From Wolinella sp052170135 (lineage in GTDB: Bacteria; Campylobacterota; Campylobacteria; Campylobacterales; Helicobacteraceae): a DNA stretch of 64,000 nt. Under the pieces are notes generated by a model. It was not told where the DNA came from and ran no database searches. It was given only the letters and a program-made list of their open reading frames with translations. The position numbers and the translations under genes are program-made. Shown here piece by piece: positions 17,574 through 25,977 of the stretch (the stretch's first letter is position 1; each line of letters opens with the position of its first letter). The stretch lies in assembly GCA_052170135.1 (NCBI GenBank), contig JBQNBC010000002.1, forward strand, positions 62,001 through 126,000. Reading direction: 5' to 3'.

Positions 17574-18725
17574 ATGTTTAAAGCTGTGTTTTTACCACTT
17601 GGTGTCGCCGCTCTACTCTCTATAGCATCTGCACAAGGTCTATCAGAGGCTGAAAGAATAGTTCGCGACAATAATCTGAAGGTTGTAGATTACAACTATG
17701 TCTTAAAGAGAATCGGTGATGGTCGTCTAGGCTCTGGTAGCGCGATTATCTTAGATGCACGACCAGAGGTCAAATATATGGATGCGCATATACCATCTGC
17801 ACACTCTATGCCGTATCCATTTCCAGAAAACAAGCGCGATGAGTATATAAAAATACTTGCTAAAAAGCCAAAAGATAGTGAAATCATCACATACTGTGGA
17901 GGAATCGAGTGTGAAAAGAGCCCAAATCTTGCGCTAGAGCTTATGAAGTTAGGCTATAAAAATGTAAAGATCTATTCAGCTGGTATCCAAGAGTGGAAAA
18001 AGCACTTTTATACAGACATAAGTACAAAAGCAGCAAAAGCTCTATTCGACAAGGATGAGGCGCTGTTTATTGATGCGCGACCAGTGGCTAAATTTAAAGA
18101 TTCAACAATCGTTGGCTCGCTAGGAATCTCGGATAGTAAATTTGACACACTATATAAACGACTACCGCTTGATACAAACCTCAAAATGGTCGTATTCTGC
18201 GGTGGAATGGAGTGTGAGCTATCACACTCAGTAGCAGCAAAAATGGTCGCGATGGGATACAAAAACGTGATGACATATTCAGGTGGTGTGCCTGAGTGGA
18301 AAAAACTAGGCTACCCAATGACAGGTGGTGTCACAGCTCCAACAAAGCCAAAAGCTGAAAACGAGATAAGGGCTACAAAGAATGCTGGTCCAATCGTACT
18401 AGGCGAAGATGACGGGACTGTGGATACTGCATGGTTTAATGCAAATCTAGGAAAAATGCCAGCAAATGTTACAATCGTAGATATTCGTGGTGCTAGCGAC
18501 TACGAAAAAGGACACTTTGCTAATGCACGCAACATAGAACGTAAAGGCAAAAGCGTAGATCAGTTTGCTGCGGCACTTTCAAAAGATGACTATATCATTT
18601 TGACTTGCTCAACTGGCACGCGTTCTCTAGAGACATGGATGGAGCTATCTGAAAAATTCAAAGATAGAATCTTCTATCTAGATGCAATGATAAAATGCGA
18701 TAGCGGTAGCTGCAAAGCTGAGTAA
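17574..18725 (+). CDS. Periplasmic triple-rhodanese sulfurtransferase
   Basis: Secreted protein with three rhodanese domains. Start chosen at ATG 17574 (MFKAVFLPLG) because GGAGGT lies upstream and a signal peptide (ending ASA-Q) begins there; an ATG at 17541 adds 11 residues. Each domain has its own active-site loop: CGGIECEKS, CGGMECELS and CSTGTRS, each after an (I/F)(L/I/V)DxR strand. All three keep the sulfur-carrying Cys. A role in periplasmic persulfide or polysulfide handling is inferred; Wolinella Sud is a known single-domain analogue. Ends at a good terminator. Confidence 0.85.
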   Translation: MFKAVFLPLGVAALLSIASAQGLSEAERIVRDNNLKVVDYNYVLKRIGDGRLGSGSAIILDARPEVKYMDAHIPSAHSMPYPFPENKRDEYIKILAKKPKDSEIITYCGGIECEKSPNLALELMKLGYKNVKIYSAGIQEWKKHFYTDISTKAAKALFDKDEALFIDARPVAKFKDSTIVGSLGISDSKFDTLYKRLPLDTNLKMVVFCGGMECELSHSVAAKMVAMGYKNVMTYSGGVPEWKKLGYPMTGGVTAPTKPKAENEIRATKNAGPIVLGEDDGTVDTAWFNANLGKMPANVTIVDIRGASDYEKGHFANARNIERKGKSVDQFAAALSKDDYIILTCSTGTRSLETWMELSEKFKDRIFYLDAMIKCDSGSCKAE

Positions 18726-18734
18726 TATACCCTT

Positions 18735-18772
18735 GCTAGATTCTCCGTTTTAGCGGGGTTTCTAGCTATTTT
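18735..18772 (+). terminator. Terminator of the rhodanese gene
   Basis: GCTAGA and CTCCG on the left arm pair with CGGGG and TCTAGC on the right arm, with a small internal mismatch and one G-T pair. The tail is TATTTTA. It starts 9 bp after the stop. Confidence 0.65.
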
Positions 18773-18916
18773 ACCAATTGTTAGTGAAAATAAAAGTCAT
18801 TCACATCCAAGCTTTCATTAACCGCTAAAAACACAACAAATATCAAAATAGCAAAATTACAACAAATAAGAATTGATATATACCATCCATAGTTTTTAAT
18901 AAAAAGTTCTTTTTGA

Positions 18917-18922
18917 TAAAAT
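18917..18922 (+). promoter_or_regulatory. -10 box (TAAAAT) for the crp-pilJ pair
   Basis: TTTTTGATAAAATATCG has a T-rich lead and -10-like hexamer, about 38 bp before ATG 18961. It is the best promoter candidate in the 235-bp gap after the rhodanese terminator. Confidence 0.4.
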
Positions 18923-18960
18923 ATCGCAATGAAATCAATAAAAAGAGAGGTGGATTTTTA

Positions 18961-19608
18961 ATGACTATCCAAGATTTGCGAACCATTGAAGCATTCGCCA
19001 GTCTCGGAGAAGACGAACTCACAAGACTAATACCATTTTGCAAGATACGCCACCACAGCAAAGGTGAGATTCTCCACTATGAGGACGACAATATAGAGAG
19101 TGTCGGATTCTTGATAGGTGGCACGATAAAGCTCTACAAAGTAGACAGATTCGACAATGAGATATTTCTGTACTTGGCGAAGCGTGGCTCTCTCGTCACG
19201 AGTCTATCGTTAGTTAACACTATAAAGTGTTTTAGCAATGTCGAGTGCATGAGCGATTGCACAATGCTATATATTGAGTTAGATTCTCTAAAAGCACTGT
19301 TAATGAGCTCAATCGAAATACTCCTAGCAATCACAAACGAGATAATCAAACAAAAAGAGGAGCTTGAATACATCATAAATCGTGAGCTGGTCTTTGATGG
19401 TACGGCAAAAGTTGCACATATGCTCCATCTTCAGATAAATGAGTTTAATACACTAAAAAAGCAGGATATAGCCTATATGCTAAATATCCAGCCAGAAACA
19501 CTATCGAGAATCCTAAAAAAGCTCCATCGTGATGGTGTTATTTGCACAGATGAAAAAGGGCAAATTAAAGTGTTAAACAACATCCGCCTAATAGAAATAT
19601 ATCAGTAG
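18961..19608 (+). CDS. Crp/Fnr family transcription regulator
   Basis: A 215-aa regulator. Start chosen at ATG 18961 (MTIQDLRTIEAF) with GAGAGGTGG upstream. An N-terminal cyclic-nucleotide-binding-like beta-roll (about 10-115: KGEILHYEDDNIESVGFLIGG) joins a long dimer helix and a C-terminal winged HTH (KQDIAYMLNIQPETLSRIL, about 175-193). There is no N-terminal Cys cluster as in Fnr, so oxygen sensing by Fe-S is unlikely. The next gene, 10 bp on, is a PilJ-type sensor and is probably co-transcribed. The regulon is unknown; the nearby rhodanese and DUF3373 genes are candidates. Confidence 0.85.
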   Translation: MTIQDLRTIEAFASLGEDELTRLIPFCKIRHHSKGEILHYEDDNIESVGFLIGGTIKLYKVDRFDNEIFLYLAKRGSLVTSLSLVNTIKCFSNVECMSDCTMLYIELDSLKALLMSSIEILLAITNEIIKQKEELEYIINRELVFDGTAKVAHMLHLQINEFNTLKKQDIAYMLNIQPETLSRILKKLHRDGVICTDEKGQIKVLNNIRLIEIYQ

Positions 19609-19618
19609 GAAAATTACA

Positions 19619-20983
19619 ATGAAAAAAATTGTAAAACAGCTAATAATGGTCGGTGGAATAGTAACACTGTGTATAGCGATCATAATTATTTCGACAGTCT
19701 TTATAAACCAAGGCGGAATCGCCGATGGAAATGTAATAAACATTGCCGGCAAGGAACGAATGCTAAGTCAAAGAATCTCAAAAGAGGTTTTTATGATCAA
19801 CTCCCAAGATAAGTTTGATTTTAAAGAGTTAGATTCTTCTATTAATGAGTTTCAAGACAAGCTAAACACGTTACGTAATGGTAACCAAAAGCTAGGAATC
19901 CCTCCCCCGCCATACAAGGAAATAGAAGAGCAGCTAGAGGTGGTAAATACGCAATGGTTAGATTTTAGACAAGATGTAGAGAATTTTAAAGTTGCCATCA
20001 GCAGTCTTGATGCTAGCAGGCGATTCCTTGATGTGAATAACAATCAAATGCTGACACTCTCAGATCACATTGTCTACTCTATGATAAAAAGTAATCTAAG
20101 TGGAGAGGATATCAATATAGCTGGCCGCCAAAGTATGCTAACACAGCACATGGCATACCACCTACTCCGCCATACAAACAAATGGGATGCGAAGTCATAC
20201 GAAGAAGTCTATGCATCATTCAAACTATACAATGAGACGATTTTGCAGTTTTACACATCTGTAAAATATCGCGCTCACGAGGAGTTGTATAGAGACATAA
20301 AGACAGCCTATCACTTCTGGGAGATATACTCAAAACACATCTACAGCGTACTATCAAACCAAGAGAAGTTAGTCTCATCTCTAAACTCAATAGCACTCAA
20401 GAATCCAGTCCTGCTAGACGAAATAGACAAAGTTGTAGAAATATATGCCGCAAAATCAACCTCACGACGCACATACTTAGAGTCTTTTCAATACAGCTCT
20501 GCGATCATACTTGTGATGCTGGCAATATTTTCATTCATGGTGCTAAAAGGTATCAAGGATCAGTTTGATGAATTTTTGCAAAAGTCAAAAGAGATCGCCA
20601 CTATGCGCTTTGATTCTCCTGATTCTAAAGCTAAGGCAAAGGAGCTAATCGAAATATCAGGCGATTCTGAGCTTAGTGAAATCTCAAAAAATCTATCGTC
20701 GTTCTTTAATAGAATCGACGAAGCACGTCAAAGCTCAAATCGTGCCAAAGAGTTAAGCGATCGCATCACGCAGGAGATTGCGCTAATCACCGAAGAGGTC
20801 GTGACAAATCTAGACAAACTCGAGCTAAGCGATGAAGAAAAAAAGAGAATCAGTGCAGAAATAGACTTCTCAGAAGATATTGCTATCCAAAGTAGCGAGG
20901 AGTTAATCGCCACATCAAAGTTACTAGAGAGACTACGCCAATCGCTAGACAACATAGCCAAACACTATCCAAAGCCAATATAA
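19619..20983 (+). CDS. PilJ/NarX-like periplasmic sensor without an output domain
   Basis: A 454-aa membrane protein. TM1 is at about 7-29 and TM2 at about 291-309. The periplasmic part has two copies of the PilJ/NarX ligand-helix motif: NIAGKERMLSQRISKE (41-56) and NIAGRQSMLTQHMAY (166-180). In NarX the equivalent P-box binds nitrate or nitrite. The 145-residue cytoplasmic tail is charged and helical, but I see no histidine kinase, MCP hairpin, GGDEF or HAMP-linked effector. Operon partner of the Crp/Fnr gene. Nitrate sensing is inferred from the family only. Confidence 0.8.
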   Translation: MKKIVKQLIMVGGIVTLCIAIIIISTVFINQGGIADGNVINIAGKERMLSQRISKEVFMINSQDKFDFKELDSSINEFQDKLNTLRNGNQKLGIPPPPYKEIEEQLEVVNTQWLDFRQDVENFKVAISSLDASRRFLDVNNNQMLTLSDHIVYSMIKSNLSGEDINIAGRQSMLTQHMAYHLLRHTNKWDAKSYEEVYASFKLYNETILQFYTSVKYRAHEELYRDIKTAYHFWEIYSKHIYSVLSNQEKLVSSLNSIALKNPVLLDEIDKVVEIYAAKSTSRRTYLESFQYSSAIILVMLAIFSFMVLKGIKDQFDEFLQKSKEIATMRFDSPDSKAKAKELIEISGDSELSEISKNLSSFFNRIDEARQSSNRAKELSDRITQEIALITEEVVTNLDKLELSDEEKKRISAEIDFSEDIAIQSSEELIATSKLLERLRQSLDNIAKHYPKPI

Positions 20984-21010
20984 ATAAAATCGTACAAGCA
21001 TAAGCACAAG

Positions 21011-21028
21011 GAGAATCGACCGATTCTC
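21011..21028. repeat. Inverted AGAATC pair after the sensor gene
   Basis: GAGAATC-gacc-GATTCTC, a 7-bp stem (8 if the loop closes), 27 bp after the sensor stop. No T-run follows. It carries the window-wide hexamer on both arms. Confidence 0.45.
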
Positions 21029-21065
21029 TACATAAATCTAAGCCCGTGTTAGGTTCTTATATTTA

Positions 21066-21257
21066 ATGGACAATAGCCTAGCAGAATCAAGAATCGCAGA
21101 GGAAAAAGCGCGCAAAGCAGAATACTGGGAAAAGAAAGCCAAAGAGATAAATTTATCAATGCCTGAGAGCCTAGAATTTTTCGAGTACAAGCTAGAGAAA
21201 GCAAAAGAGCTAACCAAAAAAGTAGAGTTAGCAAAGGCTTTATGGGGGGGGGATTAA
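21066..21257 (+). CDS. Small coiled-coil protein ending at a G9 tract, phage/plasmid type
   Basis: A 63-aa charged helical protein (AEEKARKAEYWEKKAKEIN). Its last codons run through nine G residues and then stop (W-G-G-D). With 10 Gs the frame would continue for about 12 more residues; with 8 or 11 Gs for about 30 (through DAPLLKQKIKKNRR). It therefore looks like a length-variable or decaying gene end. The sequence recalls helical segments of plasmid and mobile-element proteins, but I cannot name a family. It shares its surroundings with other phage-like fragments. Confidence 0.5.
   Translation: MDNSLAESRIAEEKARKAEYWEKKAKEINLSMPESLEFFEYKLEKAKELTKKVELAKALWGGD
21244..21252 (+). repeat. Homopolymeric G9 tract
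   Basis: The only poly-G run of this length in the window, inside the end of a small ORF. Such tracts are the usual slipped-strand contingency sites in Campylobacter and Helicobacter. A GGGGC/GCCCC stem (21263-21281) lies just after it. Confidence 0.7.
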
Positions 21258-21325
21258 GAGGAGGGGCAAAGAGGACGCCCCGCTATTAAAACAAAAAATA
21301 AAAAAGAACAGGAGGGAATTATACA

Positions 21326-21535
21326 GTGGAAAGCTTAAACATAAATGAGGAGCTGGCAAAACGGCGTGAGGAATTAATACAGGTGGTCGAGAGACTCGCG
21401 CAGCTTGGTAGCCTCTTATCTGGTGAGCAGAGCAAATACTACCGAATGCACAGAAGAGAGTCTACAGTGAGCAACATATTGATGGTGATTGACACAATCG
21501 ACAACGAACTACAAAAAACAAAGGGGAACGAATGA
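21326..21535 (+). CDS. Small helical protein next to the ERF fragment, phage type
   Basis: A 69-aa charged helical protein starting at GTG 21326, with AGGAGG about 10 bases upstream. Its TGA overlaps the ATG of the truncated ERF-like frame (ATGA), as in compact phage operons. No family recognised. It may be the last intact member of a prophage recombination cassette. Confidence 0.5.
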   Translation: MESLNINEELAKRREELIQVVERLAQLGSLLSGEQSKYYRMHRRESTVSNILMVIDTIDNELQKTKGNE

Positions 21536-21609
21536 AAGAGTTAGTAGAGATACAAGGTAGGCTTTGGATCGCTTCACTTTTATTTATAAAACGAGTTTAT
21601 TGGTGCTAA
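21532..21609 (+). pseudogene. Truncated start of an ERF-type single-strand annealing recombinase
   Basis: The 25-codon frame begins MKELVEIQGRL. Phage ERF recombinases commonly open with a very similar MKxLxEIQxxLKAPK. After residue 11 the resemblance stops and the frame ends soon after, as though joined to unrelated DNA at the breakpoint. The match is short, so this is an inference; the ATGA coupling to the preceding phage-like gene supports it. Confidence 0.4.
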
Positions 21610-21636
21610 TCGAAAAGAATCTAGATATAAATACAA

Positions 21637-21661
21637 TGGAGGGGCTTTATTTACCTCTCCA
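21637..21661. terminator. Hairpin between the phage scar and csd6
   Basis: TGGAGGGG-ctttattta-CCTCTCCA, an 8-bp stem with one G-T pair. It lies 10 bp beyond the csd6 stop and could terminate transcription of that minus-strand operon; the minus-strand tail is ATTGTATTTATAT. Confidence 0.45.
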
Positions 21662-21670
21662 CTTATATGT

Positions 21671-22639
21671 TTACTTCTCAGTAATTATCTTCATATTGCC
21701 ATTTACTACTTTTACATACAATTCTTTTTCACCAGAAAATGAGTAGCTAGGTGCATTGTAAATCTCATAAAATCCAACTCTGAAAAATCTCTCTCCTCGT
21801 TCATTTGGGTATGGTGAAATGTTGATATTTTTAAACTCTATACTTTTGCTCTCATTTTTGGCAAATACCCTTGCCTTATAATCACGAAATGCATTAAATT
21901 TCATGCCATCAAAGCGCAAGAATTCAGCTTCGTCATAGTGACTAAGATATGCCTTAAGTTCGCTTTTTCTCCATGCATTACGCCATTTAAAAAGCCCGCT
22001 TAGTACGATAGCCATTTCCTCTTTGTTTGTCTCGAATAGATTGCCATCGCCAGTAATAAGAATACTATCTTTATGATTTATCGTGTCATCGATTCCTTTT
22101 AGAAGATTGTTATCAATCGCGATACAACCACGTGTATTTATTTCGCGATCACCATTCATTGGCAGTCCATGTATCCAGATTCCTGAGCCGCTCTTTTTTT
22201 GTAGAATGTCATATAGATTTGGATACGATGTAACAAATGCCAGAGGTCCGTAAAAATGGTCGAGCTTTGTCAATCGTGCTGTGAGATCATAGACACCAAC
22301 CGGAGTTTTAAGATCTCCTTCTGTACGTTTATCACCTTTTTGTGAGCCCATTAGAGCTTTTGTGTGTTGGATTCTCTCAAGTTTTGCATTATCTATTTTG
22401 TAGAGTGATAGCTCCGAAGTAACCTTATCTGCAATAAATAGATATTTTACGCTCTCGTAGTAGCCAAATCGCACATCGCTATTTTTTAAGCTCTCATTCC
22501 AATATTTTTCACTTATCAAAGCCTCCTCTATTTTGCTCTCTAACGCCTTAATTCCGCCCATTCGATAAGCTTGAACATAATCAAAATCAAACGCAAATGC
22601 CATGCTAGCAATACAGATAAATAGCCATAAAGTTCTCAT
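21671..22639 (-). CDS. csd6: L,D-carboxypeptidase Csd6/Pgp2-like (YkuD fold)
   Basis: Periplasmic peptidoglycan peptidase that trims tetrapeptides to tripeptides and shapes helical cells in H. pylori and C. jejuni. 322 aa with a signal peptide (about 1-16). The YkuD motif is present as IWIHGLP (His157) and NTRGCIAI (catalytic Cys172). The extra N- and C-terminal domains match Csd6 in length (about 330). Gene order era-csd6 is that of H. pylori. It implies a curved or helical cell. Confidence 0.9.
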   Translation of the reverse strand: MRTLWLFICIASMAFAFDFDYVQAYRMGGIKALESKIEEALISEKYWNESLKNSDVRFGYYESVKYLFIADKVTSELSLYKIDNAKLERIQHTKALMGSQKGDKRTEGDLKTPVGVYDLTARLTKLDHFYGPLAFVTSYPNLYDILQKKSGSGIWIHGLPMNGDREINTRGCIAIDNNLLKGIDDTINHKDSILITGDGNLFETNKEEMAIVLSGLFKWRNAWRKSELKAYLSHYDEAEFLRFDGMKFNAFRDYKARVFAKNESKSIEFKNINISPYPNERGERFFRVGFYEIYNAPSYSFSGEKELYVKVVNGNMKIITEK

Positions 22640-22658
22640 CTAGTCTCCATATTTTTGT

Positions 22659-23546
22659 TTATTCAAATTCGTATCCAAATTCAGCAAGTCGCTTTTTATC
22701 CTTGCTCCAGCCTTTTTGCACCTTGACAAAAAGTTTTAAAAACACCTTTTTTCCGCCAAGTCTCTCCATTACTGTGCGCGCATCCTTGCCGATTCTTTGC
22801 AGTGTTGCACCACCCTTACCTATTAGTACACCCTTTTGGCTATCTTTTTCAATGATTATTGTTGCTTCAATTTTCTCTAAATTTCGCTCCTCTTTAAAGT
22901 TGTCAATGACAACATCGCTCTCATAAGGAATTTCATCGCTAATATTTTCAAAGATAGATTCTCTGATTATCTCCTTGTAGAGTTGCCGCATATTCTCAGT
23001 CGTCATCATCTCCGTATCAAAGAGCGCAGGAGAGTAAGGCAAGTGTTTTACTACTTCATCAAGTATAGCCTCATCACCGATTCTTTTATTGACTGAGACT
23101 GGTATTAGCGCCTCAAATTTATTGTCATATTTCGCATACTTTGCAAGTGTTTGAAGTAGTTTATCATTGCTTACTGTATCAACTTTTGTCAGTAGCAATA
23201 TATGCTTTTTGCCATCACTTAATCTCAAAAAATCCTCATAATGACTCAAGGAATCTGTAATCGGTGCTAGAAAAAGTATCAGATCACAATCTCCAAGTGC
23301 CTTTAAAGCTTCTTGTAGCATGAATTGATTTAGCAGTTTTTCTTGATTGTGCAACCCTGGAGTATCGACAAAGATAATCTGAGAATCTTTATGCAAAATT
23401 ATGAAATTCATGCGCTTTCTAGTCGCATTTGCTTTGTGCGATACGAGCGCTAGTCTTTCACCGACAAGATGGTTTAAAAGTGTGCTCTTCCCGGCATTCG
23501 GTCGCCCCAAAACAGCGACAAATCCAGCCTTTTTGACCTCGCTCAT
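22659..23546 (-). CDS. era: Ribosome-assembly GTPase Era
   Basis: GTPase that binds the 3' end of 16S rRNA in 30S maturation. 295 aa. G1 GRPNAGKST (14-22), G3 DTPGLH, G4 TKVD, then a C-terminal KH domain with GKGGATLQRIGKDAR. Its start abuts the hslU stop directly, so the two are co-translated. Confidence 0.96.
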   Translation of the reverse strand: MSEVKKAGFVAVLGRPNAGKSTLLNHLVGERLALVSHKANATRKRMNFIILHKDSQIIFVDTPGLHNQEKLLNQFMLQEALKALGDCDLILFLAPITDSLSHYEDFLRLSDGKKHILLLTKVDTVSNDKLLQTLAKYAKYDNKFEALIPVSVNKRIGDEAILDEVVKHLPYSPALFDTEMMTTENMRQLYKEIIRESIFENISDEIPYESDVVIDNFKEERNLEKIEATIIIEKDSQKGVLIGKGGATLQRIGKDARTVMERLGGKKVFLKLFVKVQKGWSKDKKRLAEFGYEFE

Positions 23547-24881
23547 CTATAAAATATACCGTGCAATATCGACATTTTCCACCAAGCCATCAAGCCGTTC
23601 ATGCACCAGAGCTTCTTTTATTTCTATTTTCTCGCCTGTGTGAGAATCCGCATCAAAGCTAATATCTTCCAGTACTTTCTCAATAACAGTATGAAGTCGC
23701 CTTGCGCCGATATCTTCAGTCTTTTCATTTGCTCTAGCTGAGAGTCTCGCCAATGCTCTAATCGCGCTATCCTCAAAAACTAGCTCCACACCCTCAGTAG
23801 CGAGCAGTGCAGCGTATTGCTTTAGAATGGAATTTTTTGTCTGAGTGAGAATCTGATACAAAATATCCTCGTTTAGAGAATCAAGCTCCACACGCAATGG
23901 GAATCTACCCTGAAGCTCAGGGATAAGATCACTTGGTTTGCTTAGATGAAATGCACCAGCTGCGATGAAAAGAATATGATCGGTCTTGATTTGTCCATAC
24001 TTTGTACTAACAGCACTGCCTTCAACGATCGGTAGCAAGTCGCGCTGCACGCCCTCTTTGCTAGGGTCTTGCCGAGAGGCACTACCCTGAGAGACGGCGA
24101 TTTTGTCAATTTCATCGATAAATATAATCCCCTCCTCCTCAGCACGTTTTAACCCCTCGCTTTTTATCAGCTCCATATCAAGTAGCGCATCGCTTGCCTC
24201 TGCTTTTAGCAATTCCTTTGCCTCTTTAACGCTCACTTCCTTTTTTGCCTCGTCTTTTTGAGAAGTGATAAATGCCTTAGCAAGCGTCTCTTGAACACGA
24301 AGAATCTCAGGTGGCACATTACTCTCGTTAAATTCTATGCTCTTTTTTGGCGCATCAATCTCTATCTTTAGATGATCGACCTCTCCGTTTAGCACACGCT
24401 TTTTCATGCGCTCTTTGGAGCTTTCATACTCCTCTATTTTTGTCTCACTCGCGCCCTTTGGTAGTGGAGGTATGAGCTTGTGGACGATTTTATCAATCAC
24501 ATAAGAATCTATCCCCTCTCTATTCTTATCTTTATATTCTTCTTTAACAAGAAGAATCGCCGCACTCACTAAATCGCGCACCATAGATTCCACATCGCGT
24601 CCTACAAATCCTACTTCGGTATATTTACTCGCCTCGACCTTGACAAATGGCAAGCCCATCATCTTTGCCATTCTACGAGCAATTTCTGTCTTTCCTACGC
24701 CAGTAGAGCCTATCATTAGGATATTCTTGGGGATTACTTCATCTTGCATTTCTTTGCTTAGTTGCATGCGTCTATATCGATTTCTAAGTGCAATAGCCAC
24801 ACGCTTTTTTGCCTCTTTTTGCCCAATAATATACTCATCTAAATAGGCGACTATCTCTCGTGGCGTCATCTCATTTTTCAC
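23547..24881 (-). CDS. hslU: ATP-dependent protease ATPase subunit HslU
   Basis: AAA+ unfoldase of the HslUV protease. 444 aa. Walker A GSTGVGKTE (58-66), the GFVGRDVES pore loop, Walker B IIFIDEIDKI and the arginine-finger region ELQGRFPLRVEL. It ends in RYIL, the C-terminal tail that docks into HslV. Three nucleotides separate it from hslV. Confidence 0.97.
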   Translation of the reverse strand: MKNEMTPREIVAYLDEYIIGQKEAKKRVAIALRNRYRRMQLSKEMQDEVIPKNILMIGSTGVGKTEIARRMAKMMGLPFVKVEASKYTEVGFVGRDVESMVRDLVSAAILLVKEEYKDKNREGIDSYVIDKIVHKLIPPLPKGASETKIEEYESSKERMKKRVLNGEVDHLKIEIDAPKKSIEFNESNVPPEILRVQETLAKAFITSQKDEAKKEVSVKEAKELLKAEASDALLDMELIKSEGLKRAEEEGIIFIDEIDKIAVSQGSASRQDPSKEGVQRDLLPIVEGSAVSTKYGQIKTDHILFIAAGAFHLSKPSDLIPELQGRFPLRVELDSLNEDILYQILTQTKNSILKQYAALLATEGVELVFEDSAIRALARLSARANEKTEDIGARRLHTVIEKVLEDISFDADSHTGEKIEIKEALVHERLDGLVENVDIARYIL

Positions 24882-24884
24882 GCC

Positions 24885-25421
24885 CTACTCCTCTAGCTCT
24901 AAAATTTTTATATTTGTGTTTGTATATATGCATAGGTCGCCTGCTATACGGAGCGATTCTTCTACTAGCTCGCGCTCACCCATATCTGAGAATCTATCCA
25001 GAGCGCGTGCAGCAGAGAGTGCATAGTTACCACCGCTTCCGATAGCTGCTATCTTGCCATCTTCTGGCTCTACAACATCGCCCGTGCCACTGAGGATAAA
25101 GAGATGCTCTCTGTTCATGACGATCATCATCGCTTCCAATCGCCGCAAATACTTATCCTTGCGCCACTCTTTTGAGAAATCAACAACGGACTTAACTAAG
25201 TCACCCTTTCGATTCTCAAGGATTCTTTCAAACATCTCAAAAAGCGTGAAAGCATCAGCTGTGCTACCAGCAAAACCACTTAATATTCTGCCATTATATA
25301 GAGTACGGATTTTAGTCGCATTACCCTTTAATACACAATTCCCAAACGTAACTTGCCCATCTCCGCCAATGACAGCTCGCCCATCACCACGATAGGCTAG
25401 TATGGTAGTCGCCTCAAACAT
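24885..25421 (-). CDS. hslV: ATP-dependent protease peptidase subunit HslV
   Basis: Proteasome-like threonine protease. Start chosen at ATG 25421 (MFEATTILAYRG), matching the H. pylori protein and preceded by GAGGG; an ATG at 25436 adds five residues. 178 aa. A short MFEA leader precedes the catalytic threonine of TTIL. IGGDGQVT, GFAGSTADAFTLF and GSGGNYALSAARAL are conserved. It overlaps rplI by 8 nt. Confidence 0.96.
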   Translation of the reverse strand: MFEATTILAYRGDGRAVIGGDGQVTFGNCVLKGNATKIRTLYNGRILSGFAGSTADAFTLFEMFERILENRKGDLVKSVVDFSKEWRKDKYLRRLEAMMIVMNREHLFILSGTGDVVEPEDGKIAAIGSGGNYALSAARALDRFSDMGERELVEESLRIAGDLCIYTNTNIKILELEE

Positions 25422-25866
25422 CAGCGCCCTCAACATCTACTTTAAGAATCGCGTGTATTCCATGTCCAAGCTTTACATCTACTTCATATATTCCAGTACT
25501 TTTGATATGTGTTTTTAGCTCAAAACTCTTCTTGTCTATCTCGATTTTGCTCTCCTTTTCTAGTGCCTCGCTGATATCCTCTTTTGTTATTGCGCCATAT
25601 AGCGAGCCATTTGCACCCACTTTTTTGATTATTTTTACTGTTATTTTTTCTAGCTGAATTGCTATATCTTTTAGTTTTGCTAGCTCCTCAGCCTCGCGTT
25701 CTGCACGACGTTTTTGCTCTGCCTTCCAGCGATTTATGACTTCATTTGTCGCGATCTCGGCCATACCTTTGCCGACTAGAAAGTTGCGTCCATAGCCATC
25801 TTTTACCTCATGTATTTCACCAGCTTTTCCAAGCCCTTTGACGTCCTTGGTTAGTAAAACTTTCAT
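25414..25866 (-). CDS. rplI: 50S ribosomal protein L9
   Basis: 150 aa. Start chosen at ATG 25866 (MKVLLTKDVKGLG), where the family begins and AAGGAG lies 8 bases upstream; an earlier start would add nine residues. The signature GYGRNFLVGKGMAEIAT and the long central helix (WKAEQKRRAEREAEE) are typical. First gene of the rplI-hslV-hslU-era-csd6 transcript. Confidence 0.97.
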   Translation of the reverse strand: MKVLLTKDVKGLGKAGEIHEVKDGYGRNFLVGKGMAEIATNEVINRWKAEQKRRAEREAEELAKLKDIAIQLEKITVKIIKKVGANGSLYGAITKEDISEALEKESKIEIDKKSFELKTHIKSTGIYEVDVKLGHGIHAILKVDVEGADV

Positions 25867-25977
25867 CACTAAACTCCTTAAATTTTTTGCCATTTTAACA
25901 AAACTACCTGCGCGATAAGCTCGTATTATAGGCTAAAATTACTACGCTAATCATAAAATTAAAAAGGTAAAAACCCA

